From NCBI RefSeq assembly GCF_040546765.1, contig NZ_JBEPOK010000001.1, forward strand, positions 2,356,001 through 2,420,000: a DNA stretch of 64,000 nt. Reading direction: 5' to 3'. How positions within the stretch are numbered: the first letter of the stretch is position 1; each line of letters opens with the position of its first letter. Below the pieces are notes generated by a model. That model searched no databases, was not told where the DNA came from, and saw nothing but the letters and a program-made list of their open reading frames with translations. This DNA comes from Arthrobacter sp. OAP107. Its GTDB lineage: Bacteria; Actinomycetota; Actinomycetes; Actinomycetales; Micrococcaceae. The translations under genes were made by a program, and so were the position numbers. Shown here piece by piece: positions 26,874 to 34,901 of this stretch.

Positions 26874-29503
26874 CAGAGGTCCTTTCGTTTCACGGGTAGC
26901 GGGTGGGGGCGGCCGACAGGTCTTCCCACCGGGGCCATGGAGTCGGGCCCGGCGGCGGCTGGTGCCGGACGGGGTGCGGGCGGAACGGCAGTGTCTGCCG
27001 GGGAAGCGGCCTCGAGCAGGGCTGCCAGGTCCGACAGGACGGGCGTCTGCATGATGTCCTTGATCGACACTGCGCGCTTGAGCAGGACGGCGAGTTTCAC
27101 TGCGGACAGCGAGGTCCCACCCAGCGCAAAGAAGGAGTCCTGTCCGCCGATCCTGGCCGCTGGCAGTCCGAGCACGCTCGCCCAGGCCCCGGCGAGCCGC
27201 TGCTCGGCGGCTGAGAGGGCTTCGGTGGCGGACAGGGCGTCAGTGACGTTGCCGGCCTCGGGAACGATGTCCTGCGCCGTACTGGCCAGGGACTTCCGGT
27301 CGATCTTCCCGTTGCCGGTCAGAGGCAGGCTCTCCTGCCACCGGTACGAGGACGGGACCATGTACTCCGGTACCTGCGAGGCGATCTGCTTGCGCAACTC
27401 GGCGATCTCGAGTGGCCGCCTGCCCGAGTAGAAGGCCACGAGGAACTTGGCCTGATCGGCGCCCTCACCGACGACGACGGCGCCGTCGCGCACTCCGGGC
27501 ACGCGAAGCAGGGCATTCTCGATCTCTCCGATTTCGATCCGGAATCCCCTGATCTTCACCTGGTTGTCGCGCCGTCCCAGGAAATCGAGCTTTCCGTCCG
27601 GCATCCACCGGCCATAATCACCGGTACGGCAGATGCGCTCACCGGCACGGTTCGGATCGGGGCCGAACATCGCGGCGGTCCGCTCTGCATCGTTGACGTA
27701 CCCGCGGCCCACGCACACGCCGGAGAACACAATCAGCCCAGGCGCGCCGAGCGGTACCGGGCTGCCGAACTCGTCGACCACGTCAACGTGTACATTGTTG
27801 ATCGGTCTTCCGAGGGGCACCCGTGGCCCTGCCGGGGCCCGGTCCATGATCTCGTGGACCGCGTCGTCCGACGTCTCGGTGAGCCCATACGTGTTCACGA
27901 CCGGAACATCAGGGTAGAGCGCGAACCAGCGCTGGACGAGCTCCTTCTTCAGGAAGTCCCCGGTGGGGCACACGCAGTGCAGGTCCGGCAGCTTCCGCGG
28001 GTTTTGCTCCAGGTAAGACACGATGACCTCAAGGTATGACGGAACAACCTGGATCACGCCCGCCCGCCCGTCCACGACCGTGTCAACGAACCGCTCGGCG
28101 TCAAGGATCGCGTCCTGGTCCACGAACAGGGTCCGCCCGCCAACGAGCAGGGCCGCCACCAGCTGCCACACCGAGATGTCGAAGCATTGTGGACCGGTTT
28201 GGGGGATGACTTCGCCTTCGCGCACTCCGAGGTCCTCGATTTTGGCATACATGTGGTTCAGCATCCCGGCGTGCTCGCACATCACGCCCTTCGGCTGCCC
28301 GGTGGACCCGGACGTGAACAGGATGTACGCGAGCTGGTCCGGGGCAACGACCACGCCGAGATTCCCCTCGGCGTGGTCCTCGGCGGCGAGGTCCTCGATG
28401 AAGAGCTCCTCCACCTCGGGCAGGGCGGCAAGCGCTTGGTCGAGCGTGGCGGTACTGGCGCGCTCTGTAATGACCAGTGGTGACTCCGCCCGCGATATGG
28501 CCGTGGCCATGCGCTCGGGTGGGAAGTGCGGCTCAAGCGGCAGGTACGCCAGCCCGGCTTTCCAGATCGCCAGAACGGTCACCATCCAATCCAAATTGCG
28601 TTCCATCACCACGGTGACCACCGCCTCTTGGTCGAGTCCCCGAGCCTGCAGCGCCCTGCCCAGCCGGTTCGCCCGGGCGTTCAGCTCGCGGTAGGTCAGA
28701 CGGCTTTCGCCGTGAATGGCAGCGACAGCTTCCGGACCGGACTCGGTCCGCTGCTCGAAGATCTCGTGCACCCGCAGATCCGGGAGCTCACGCTTGGGGC
28801 CCGCCAACTCCTCCAATTGCAGACGCAGTTCCTCAGGGGCGAGCAGACACACGCGAGCATGCTCTTCGTCGGGGTCCGCCGCGATCGCTTTCAAAGCAGC
28901 CACGTGGTAGCCGGCAATGCGCGCCGCGGCGGCAGCGTCAAGAGCATCGGTCCGATACCGCAGCCGCAACCGGGAACCGGTGATGCCTTGGGATATGGCC
29001 ACCTGCAGAACCGTGTCCTCGGCCAGCTCCCGCAGGGCGTCCCGCGGGTCGAGCACGGTCTCAAAGAGCGGGCGGCTCAGATTCAGTTCCTGGCAAAGGC
29101 CGTCGAGGCGATCCCCGTACCCGCCGGCCTCAAGGTGCTGGCGGCACTCCCGCTCCCGGCGGCCCGCTTCTGTCAGGAGCGCCCGCCAGGACGTCGGTTC
29201 GGTCGTCAACCGGCACGGCACCGGCTGGCGCCCGGGAACCGCTGCATACCCGATGATGACCTCCCGCTCCCCTGCCAACACGGCGACCACTTTGGCGTGG
29301 GCGGCCAGCAGCAGAACGTCCGGGGTCGTCCCAAGGCCGTCCACCAGGCGACTCAGGGTCCCCATCAGATCATGGGGGATGTTCTCGTGGTGCTCGTCCA
29401 GTCCGGGATGGGGATCCGGGGTCCACCGCGGGAGGGCAGTGCGCCCGCCTCCAGCGAGCATGGCCCGCCAGAAGTCACGCTGCTCATCACTCAGCACAAC
29501 CAT
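26873..29503 (-). CDS. NRPS protein: half condensation domain - adenylation - carrier
   Basis: An 876-residue nonribosomal peptide synthetase. Residues 1-215 look like the C-terminal half of a condensation domain without an HHxxxDG motif. Adenylation spans about 250-740: LTYREL, ILFTSGSTG at 393-401, NTYGLTE, KIRGFRIE and NGKIDR. The carrier has its pantetheine Ser near 798 (LGGTSL), followed by a Pro/Ala-rich tail. By-eye alignment to GrsA gives a pocket of D-I-W-S-C-T-T-D-D-K; two acidic residues near the pocket end fit a diamino acid such as Dap or Dab, but this is tentative. The ATG at 29503 has GAGGAGA upstream; the longer frame to 29665 overlaps the upstream gene. There is no thioesterase. 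Confidence 0.9.
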   Translation of the reverse strand: MVVLSDEQRDFWRAMLAGGGRTALPRWTPDPHPGLDEHHENIPHDLMGTLSRLVDGLGTTPDVLLLAAHAKVVAVLAGEREVIIGYAAVPGRQPVPCRLTTEPTSWRALLTEAGRRERECRQHLEAGGYGDRLDGLCQELNLSRPLFETVLDPRDALRELAEDTVLQVAISQGITGSRLRLRYRTDALDAAAAARIAGYHVAALKAIAADPDEEHARVCLLAPEELRLQLEELAGPKRELPDLRVHEIFEQRTESGPEAVAAIHGESRLTYRELNARANRLGRALQARGLDQEAVVTVVMERNLDWMVTVLAIWKAGLAYLPLEPHFPPERMATAISRAESPLVITERASTATLDQALAALPEVEELFIEDLAAEDHAEGNLGVVVAPDQLAYILFTSGSTGQPKGVMCEHAGMLNHMYAKIEDLGVREGEVIPQTGPQCFDISVWQLVAALLVGGRTLFVDQDAILDAERFVDTVVDGRAGVIQVVPSYLEVIVSYLEQNPRKLPDLHCVCPTGDFLKKELVQRWFALYPDVPVVNTYGLTETSDDAVHEIMDRAPAGPRVPLGRPINNVHVDVVDEFGSPVPLGAPGLIVFSGVCVGRGYVNDAERTAAMFGPDPNRAGERICRTGDYGRWMPDGKLDFLGRRDNQVKIRGFRIEIGEIENALLRVPGVRDGAVVVGEGADQAKFLVAFYSGRRPLEIAELRKQIASQVPEYMVPSSYRWQESLPLTGNGKIDRKSLASTAQDIVPEAGNVTDALSATEALSAAEQRLAGAWASVLGLPAARIGGQDSFFALGGTSLSAVKLAVLLKRAVSIKDIMQTPVLSDLAALLEAASPADTAVPPAPRPAPAAAGPDSMAPVGRPVGRPHPLPVKRKDL

Positions 29504-29519
29504 ACTTTGGTCTCCTCGA

Positions 29520-32500
29520 TCAAAAGGCTGCGACTGCATCTGTGGCACCGCCACTCGATGCTGGTGAGGCAATGCCGAGTGGCCGACCCGGCCGGCCAGA
29601 GGCCGAAGCGGCCAACGCCTCGGCAGGATTACCTCCCCAACGCTCGAACGCGGGAATCTCCTCACCCTTCATCAGGAAGGAGTCCGGCGCGAGCACAGCG
29701 CCGTCGCCCATCTTCGCGCTGTATAGGATCATCGCGGAGACGCCGACCGTGCAGCCCGAACCGATCGTGATCGCGTCGGATTTGAAGGCGTAGTCTTCCT
29801 GCGAGTGGCACTGAACCCAGGCCCCAGCGTTGAGGGCAACGTCGTCGCCGAGGGTGATGAGATTTTTCTCCGCCATCTGTGCGCCGTCGTCGAAGAGTCG
29901 CCTGCCGACCTGTACACCCAGCATCTTCAGAATCGTGCCCTTGAACGGCGTGCCATTAAAGAGCGGACTGACCTCGGCTTCGAGCTTGAAGAAGCGTTCC
30001 GTCCGCCAGAAGTCAATGTCGTAGATTGAGCAGTGCTTGGGCTTCAAGGGTTTGAATCCCGTGGATGCGCGCTCAATGATGACGCCGTAGAACACACTGA
30101 ACAGCAGCGTGGACACCGTGAGCAGTATCACTGATGCAGCTCCTAACGTATCGTTTAGGTCTATCGCCAAGAACCCGAAGAAGGAGACAGCAAAGGCGTA
30201 GAACCAGCGTGCCATCAGGAACAACCCGATGGTGCCGAGATTGTGCCGGTTCTTTGCTGCGAGCCGACGCGGGAACTCATCGTCGCCGGCCATACGGATA
30301 AATTCGCTGTCCCGCAGCACTGTGCGGGGGATCTCGAAGGCCGGTGAGCCCAAGAGCCCGACACCCTCCCGGACCGGCCCATCGATGGGTACGAGAGCCT
30401 TCGTGGCAATGAGGCAATCCTGGCCGACCTTGGACTGGGGAGGGTAGAGGATCTCATTTCCCAAGAAGCTGTTGGCCGCGATTGAAGTCCGAGAGAGGCT
30501 GAACGAGGTGCTGGAGTAATTGGCATTGACGATTGAGATGCCGCTGGCAACCACTGTTCCGCGGCCGACGGAGCTGAGGTATGGATTGTCGTGTTTGATT
30601 TCAGTGCCGAAGTTCGACCCGGTTTGAACCACCGGGGCGAGCTTGTACCCAAGGCGCTGAAGGTACGGGACGATGAAGGAACTGTCACCAAAAAGGGTGT
30701 GCAGTAAACGCCGATTGGACAGTCGCTCGACAGCCCGGTGGCATGCGAAACGGAAACCGTATAGAGGATAGGCCTGATCCGGTCTAATAAAGAGGTTGAG
30801 CACGCGAGGGACAGTCATGACAAAAAAGAGGCTGAGGAGGATGCGTCCGAAGAAGACGATCACGGAGGTGGCAAGCACGAGGCCGAGAAACGCTGCGCCG
30901 GTGAACGAAACCGCTGGAGCCGTGAGGAGGGTCGACAGCCACGGCACCTTAAGTACCAATGTAAGTCCACCGAATGCCAACGGGAGCGTCAAGCCCAGAT
31001 GGAGCATCAGTTGGAGAATGCCGTACCGCGTCCTCTTCCAGGGGCGGCATTCAACCGGTGCGACAGCACGGTAATCCGAATCCGTCCGGCGCCCGGGCGA
31101 ACCGTGCCAATGCTCGCCGGCGGGAACGGCCTGACCAGCATACAGTGAGGAAGCATGGCCCAACTGGGCCCCGTCCCCCAGTGAGGTATCGATGTCCAGC
31201 ACGGCCTTCTCACCGATGAGGACGTTCTTGCCGATTGACACGTACCCGGTCTGGATCACACCGCTGACGGCTCGGTAGCCGAGGAGGAAGGTGTCCTTGT
31301 CGATCACGGCATGCTCGCCGATCCTAAGCATGTCAGTGCAGACAGGCACGTGCCGGGTGAAAACGACCGCGCCCTTCCCTACCCTGGCTCCCAGGGCACG
31401 CAGGTAAAGCAGATACAGTGGGGAGCCTGCAAAGAGAACCAGCGGGTTAGCCACCACCAACGTCTTGACCAACCAGAACCGCACGTACGCCAGACTCCAA
31501 ATTCGGATCTCTTCGGGCTTCCAACGGCCGACGAGAACCCATTTGGCCAGGATAGGAAACGCGCACATCACCCCGAAGCTGCCAGCCCCGAAGGCGGCAC
31601 TTCTCAGGTAGACCTCAAACGGAGTCCGGCTTGCCCAGATCCACCCCAGGCCACTCTCGAACATCACCGAAAACAATGCAGCGTAAGCCAGGAAGATCAG
31701 CACCTGCAGCATGCCGCATACGACGTACTCGACCGTACTAGCCCGTGCCCGTTCCGCGGGGAAAGCGCGGTACCGGCCGCCGCGAGATTTCCGCGCAGAC
31801 GCCACCACAGGTGTGCGGGCCAACGGCGTACCCGTAGTTGTTGCCTTTGAGCCCGGCGTGCCTGCAACCACCAGGCTGCCCGAAGCCAACGGTTCGGCAC
31901 TACCCAGGGCCGCGGCCAGCGCCGAGATCGTGGGGTACTGGTAGATGTCCTTGATCGACACCGCCGGCAGGTCCGGCAGCTTGCGCACCCGGGCACAGAA
32001 CCGCGCCATCACCAGCGAGTCCGCGCCCAGATCCTGAAAGAAGTCAGCGCCCACCGGCACGTGCTCGATGTCCAGCACGCCGGCGAGCACCTCCGCCAAC
32101 CGGTCCTGCACCTGCACCTGCACCGTCGCCTCTTCCACCGGGGCCAGGGCCGCGGCCAGCGCCGAGATCGTGGGGTACTGGTAGATGTCCTTGATCGACA
32201 CCGCCGGCAGGTCCGGATGCTTGCGCACCCGGGCACAGAACCGCGCCATCACCAGCGAGTCCGCGCCCAGATCCTGAAAGAAGTCAGCGCCCACCGGCAC
32301 GTGCTCGATGTCCAGCACGCCGGCGAGCATCTCCGCCAACCGGTCCTGCACCTGCACCTGCACCGTCGCCTCTTCCACCGGGGCCAGGGCCGCGGCCAGC
32401 GCCGAGATCGTGGGGTACTGGTAGATGTCCTTGATGGACACCGTCGGCAGGTCCGGCTGTTTGCGCACCCGGGCGCAGAACTGCGCCATCGCCAGCGAGT

Positions 32501-32726
32501 CCGCGCCCAATTCGTAGAAGAAGTTGGCGTTCACCGGGACAGCGTCCTTGTTCACCACCGATGCGAGCAGATCCGCCAGCCGGCGCTCCAGGACAACGTC
32601 CGCTCCCGTGGCCGGCGTGGCTGCAGCGCCGTCCCCGGCCGGAGCGGCGGGTGTCTCAGGAATGCGGGGATCGATGGTAGATGTGGAACGCGGGGCGCCC
32701 TGCAGGTTATCGAGACGCATTTTCAC
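29520..32726 (-). CDS. Triple-carrier Pls/PosA-type terminal membrane synthetase
   Basis: A 1068-residue protein with no adenylation domain. Three tandem carrier domains have pantetheine serines at 77, 157 and 237 (each in LGADSL), exactly 80 residues apart. They are followed by six predicted membrane helices in pairs (about 333-398, 570-640, 832-882) alternating with three soluble domains (about 440-560, 645-830, 890-1035). The first and third show hexapeptide left-handed beta-helix texture. This helix-pair/soluble-domain layout is that of the terminal region of epsilon-poly-lysine synthetase (Pls). It probably polymerises or joins amino acids delivered by the A-T protein. The GTG start overlaps the sbnA stop by four bases. 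The membrane part is lower in G+C than its neighbours (31 of 60 in 30001-30060). Confidence 0.88.
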   Translation of the reverse strand: MKMRLDNLQGAPRSTSTIDPRIPETPAAPAGDGAAATPATGADVVLERRLADLLASVVNKDAVPVNANFFYELGADSLAMAQFCARVRKQPDLPTVSIKDIYQYPTISALAAALAPVEEATVQVQVQDRLAEMLAGVLDIEHVPVGADFFQDLGADSLVMARFCARVRKHPDLPAVSIKDIYQYPTISALAAALAPVEEATVQVQVQDRLAEVLAGVLDIEHVPVGADFFQDLGADSLVMARFCARVRKLPDLPAVSIKDIYQYPTISALAAALGSAEPLASGSLVVAGTPGSKATTTGTPLARTPVVASARKSRGGRYRAFPAERARASTVEYVVCGMLQVLIFLAYAALFSVMFESGLGWIWASRTPFEVYLRSAAFGAGSFGVMCAFPILAKWVLVGRWKPEEIRIWSLAYVRFWLVKTLVVANPLVLFAGSPLYLLYLRALGARVGKGAVVFTRHVPVCTDMLRIGEHAVIDKDTFLLGYRAVSGVIQTGYVSIGKNVLIGEKAVLDIDTSLGDGAQLGHASSLYAGQAVPAGEHWHGSPGRRTDSDYRAVAPVECRPWKRTRYGILQLMLHLGLTLPLAFGGLTLVLKVPWLSTLLTAPAVSFTGAAFLGLVLATSVIVFFGRILLSLFFVMTVPRVLNLFIRPDQAYPLYGFRFACHRAVERLSNRRLLHTLFGDSSFIVPYLQRLGYKLAPVVQTGSNFGTEIKHDNPYLSSVGRGTVVASGISIVNANYSSTSFSLSRTSIAANSFLGNEILYPPQSKVGQDCLIATKALVPIDGPVREGVGLLGSPAFEIPRTVLRDSEFIRMAGDDEFPRRLAAKNRHNLGTIGLFLMARWFYAFAVSFFGFLAIDLNDTLGAASVILLTVSTLLFSVFYGVIIERASTGFKPLKPKHCSIYDIDFWRTERFFKLEAEVSPLFNGTPFKGTILKMLGVQVGRRLFDDGAQMAEKNLITLGDDVALNAGAWVQCHSQEDYAFKSDAITIGSGCTVGVSAMILYSAKMGDGAVLAPDSFLMKGEEIPAFERWGGNPAEALAASASGRPGRPLGIASPASSGGATDAVAAF
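31905..32590. repeat. 240-bp tandem repeat encoding the carrier domains
   Basis: Two adjacent 240-bp units (31905-32144 and 32145-32384) differ at only three positions by direct comparison. A third, clearly diverged copy follows at 32385 to about 32590. Each encodes one 80-residue carrier domain of the terminal synthetase. The near identity of two units next to a diverged third points to a recent duplication or ongoing gene conversion. Confidence 0.95.
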
Positions 32727-33796
32727 CGCAGGAAACTCCCCAGTGCGGCGGTGGCCACGTAAGCGGCCACGGGTACGCGGGCTGGGTGCTGTGACCCGGG
32801 CACCGGGTCGGACCGGCGGCCCGGGGCCCCTGTCAAATCGGCGGTTGCCAGCGCTGCGGCTCCGAAATGATCGTGCACCCAGTCGGGGTTGTAGATGGTG
32901 TCCAGGTAGGGGCGGCCCATGTCCGGGGAGATGGCCACCGCCGTCAGGTCCTGGGCGTCGTGGTCGGCGAGCCAGGACGTGGCGCCGTGGACCACGGTCC
33001 CGGTGGAGCCACCGAGCATGAAGCCGGCCGCCGCGAGGCGGTGGCAGGCGCGCACCGTGTCCAGTTCTTCGACCATCACCACGTCATCGATCAAGGACTC
33101 GTCGAGCTGCGGCGGCCGCACGCTCATGCCCAGTCCCGGGATCAGGCGGGTGGCCGGCTGGCCGCCGAACGAGACCGATCCTGCAGCGTCGACCGCGACA
33201 ATCCGGACATCGGGCCGGTGCTCGCGGAAGTACCGCGCGCAACCCATCAGGGTCCCCGTTGTCCCGGCTCCCACGAATAGCACGTCCAGGTCGGGGAACT
33301 GATCGGAGATCTCGGGGGCAGTCCAGCGGTAGTGCGCTCCCCAGTTGCCGGGATTGGTGTATTGGTTGAGCCAGATGTACCGCTCGTCGGACGCGCACAG
33401 GTCCCGCACGTGGTTCAGCCGGGCTCCGAGGAAGCCGTCGACGGGATCCGGTTCGGTGACCAGGTCCACCTGCGCCCCGAGCGACTCCATGAGCTGCCGG
33501 GTTGCCGGGTTGCAGCGCGGATCGATCACGCACACGAAGCGGTACCCCTTGCTGGCGGCGATCATGCTGAGCGCGACCCCGAGGTTGCCCGAGGAGGACT
33601 CCACGAGCATGGAGCCGGGGCCGATCAGCCCCTCGCGCTCGGCGCGCTCAACCATCTCCCGCGCGGGCTTGAGCTTGATTGAGCCAGCGAAATTGAACCC
33701 CTCGATCTTCAGATAGAGACGGCGGTCCAGCACTCCTTCCAGGTCGATGAACAGGCATTCCTCGTTGAACAGATGCGGATCCTTGATAATCGGCAT
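32723..33796 (-). CDS. sbnA: SbnA-type synthase for 2,3-diaminopropionate synthesis
   Basis: A fold-type II PLP enzyme of the cysteine-synthase family matching SbnA, which joins O-phospho-L-serine and glutamate to N-(2-amino-2-carboxyethyl)-L-glutamate. The PLP lysine lies in GFNFAGSIKLK (about residue 41 from the chosen start), the loop SSSGNLG follows, and GAGTTGT binds the cofactor phosphate. About 30 extra C-terminal residues look poorly conserved. The start is uncertain: ATG at 33796 gives the family-like N-terminus, but ATGs at 33820 and 33853 are in frame. It is the first gene of the operon, with SbnB encoded five genes on. Confidence 0.88.
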   Translation of the reverse strand: MPIIKDPHLFNEECLFIDLEGVLDRRLYLKIEGFNFAGSIKLKPAREMVERAEREGLIGPGSMLVESSSGNLGVALSMIAASKGYRFVCVIDPRCNPATRQLMESLGAQVDLVTEPDPVDGFLGARLNHVRDLCASDERYIWLNQYTNPGNWGAHYRWTAPEISDQFPDLDVLFVGAGTTGTLMGCARYFREHRPDVRIVAVDAAGSVSFGGQPATRLIPGLGMSVRPPQLDESLIDDVVMVEELDTVRACHRLAAAGFMLGGSTGTVVHGATSWLADHDAQDLTAVAISPDMGRPYLDTIYNPDWVHDHFGAAALATADLTGAPGRRSDPVPGSQHPARVPVAAYVATAALGSFLR

Positions 33797-33974
33797 GTTC
33801 TCACTCGTTCCCCCTGCCATGAGCCTGGCCAGGGGTGGGGATCTTCCTGCCATGTTCATGCCAGCTTGTGTGTGAAGGTGGCGGACATCTGCGTCCGGAC
33901 CAATTCACTTTTCAAGAAGAGCCGCGCAAAGCGGCACGAATGGAACACTGCGGCCACCGCTATTTCCCCCAGCA

Positions 33975-34006
33975 GCGAATACCCGGTTTCCCCACCGCGA
34001 ATACCC
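33975..34006. repeat. Direct repeat GCGAATACCC upstream of sbnA
   Basis: GCGAATACCC occurs at 33975-33984 and 33997-34006, 22 bp apart, downstream of the candidate promoter and upstream of sbnA. Two helical-turn spacing suits binding of a dimeric regulator on one DNA face. The GCGAAT core recurs in the direct repeat before the LuxE-like gene. Confidence 0.4.
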
Positions 34007-34041
34007 CGAGATGAAGTTGAGTCTTCCAACCTGCTGGTTCG

Positions 34042-34071
34042 ACAGTAGACAGGTTTCGAGGTCAACCGCAA
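34042..34071 (-). promoter_or_regulatory. Candidate promoter of the biosynthetic operon
   Basis: On the minus strand a TTGCGG (34066-34071) and a TACTGT (34042-34047) are separated by 18 bp, an acceptable match to the housekeeping sigma consensus. It would start transcription near 34035, giving a leader of about 200 nt before sbnA. The match is modest, so confidence is low. Confidence 0.3.
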
Positions 34072-34100
34072 CCACTTCGAGTACCTGCATCCAAAGCCCT

Positions 34101-34120
34101 GTGAGTACCTACTTACTCAC
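34101..34120. promoter_or_regulatory. Inverted repeat GTGAGTA-N6-TACTCAC (candidate operator)
   Basis: A perfect 7-bp inverted repeat with a 6-bp spacer lies about 30 bp upstream of the candidate -35 box of the biosynthetic operon and 140 bp before the peptidase remnant. The geometry fits a dimeric regulator site. The cognate regulator is not in the island. Confidence 0.45.
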
Positions 34121-34260
34121 ACTTGCACCCCCCGCGCGGCCTCATACTCGACTCTTGTCAAAGTCTTTCCGGGCAGCTCACCAGACAGTGACTTTCAATC
34201 GTAGACGCGTTCCGCTCAAGGCGTAGACTGCGAAGGACGACAGCAGGAGCATTATTTGCT

Positions 34261-34877
34261 GTGAGAGGAAACCGTGCTTCCGGCACTTTAGGCTACGACG
34301 CCGCCGCCAGCTACGTTGAGCAACAGTTGCGTGCAGCCGGGTACAAGCCGGTGCGTCAGGTCTTTACGTACCGTGACGACAGGCGGGACACCAACGTGGA
34401 GACCTTCAACATCCTGGCGGACACCGCCGGCGATCCGGCCCGCACCATCGTGGTGGGAGGACATTTGGACTCAGTGCGCCGCGGTCCCGGGATCAACGAC
34501 AACGGCAGCGGTGTAGCCCCTATCCCCGAAACCGCCCGCTGGATGGCCGAATCCGGGGTCAAGCCGAAAAACAGGGTGCGTTCTGCTTTCTGGGGGCTGA
34601 AGAGGTTGATCTGCTCGGTTCCAAGCACTTCGTGGATTCCCTAAGCAGCAGCGAACTGTCCCAGACCACGCTGAACCTGAACCTGGATATGGTCGCGTCG
34701 CCCAACGGCGGACGGTTCGTCCACGACGGTGATGGCTCAAGCTTCGGAGCTGCCGGTCCGGCCGGCTCGGACGTAATCGAGCGCACCTTCCTGGACTATT
34801 TCGCACAAAACGGATTCGCGGCCGGGCCCACGCCATTTGAAGATGGCGATTCCGACCACTGGCCACGTCCGGACTGA
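34261..34877 (+). pseudogene. M28-family zinc aminopeptidase remnant (frameshifted and truncated)
   Basis: Two frames together encode parts of an M28 aminopeptidase. The first (34261-34644) has the zinc motif GGHLDSV and the bridging Asp in GINDNGSG. One G is missing from the GGGGG run at 34592-34596; restoring it continues into the Glu-Glu pair (AEEVDLLGSKHF), then LNLDMVASPN and DGDSDH. The N-terminus lacks a signal peptide, and the frame ends seven codons after the Asp region, before the rest of the catalytic domain. It is therefore broken in three ways. It sits between the biosynthetic operon and its PPTase, on the opposite strand, and is probably a relic of the site before or during island formation. 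Confidence 0.85.
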
Positions 34878-34901
34878 CCTCCGGGGCACTGGAGTCGCGG
34901 G

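Larger units (their letters stand above)
33860..34260. other. Intergenic regulatory region at the head of the biosynthetic operon
   Basis: No gene was found in these 401 bp. The region contains a weak promoter-like pair for the sbnA operon, a 10-bp direct repeat at 33975 and 33997, and a perfect 7-bp inverted repeat at 34101-34120. It is visibly more A+T-rich than flanking genes. No regulator gene is encoded beside it. Confidence 0.5.

Noticed and set aside
31905..32590. CRISPR-like or transposon repeat
   Set aside because: The repeats are 240 bp, adjacent, in frame and each encodes a carrier domain.
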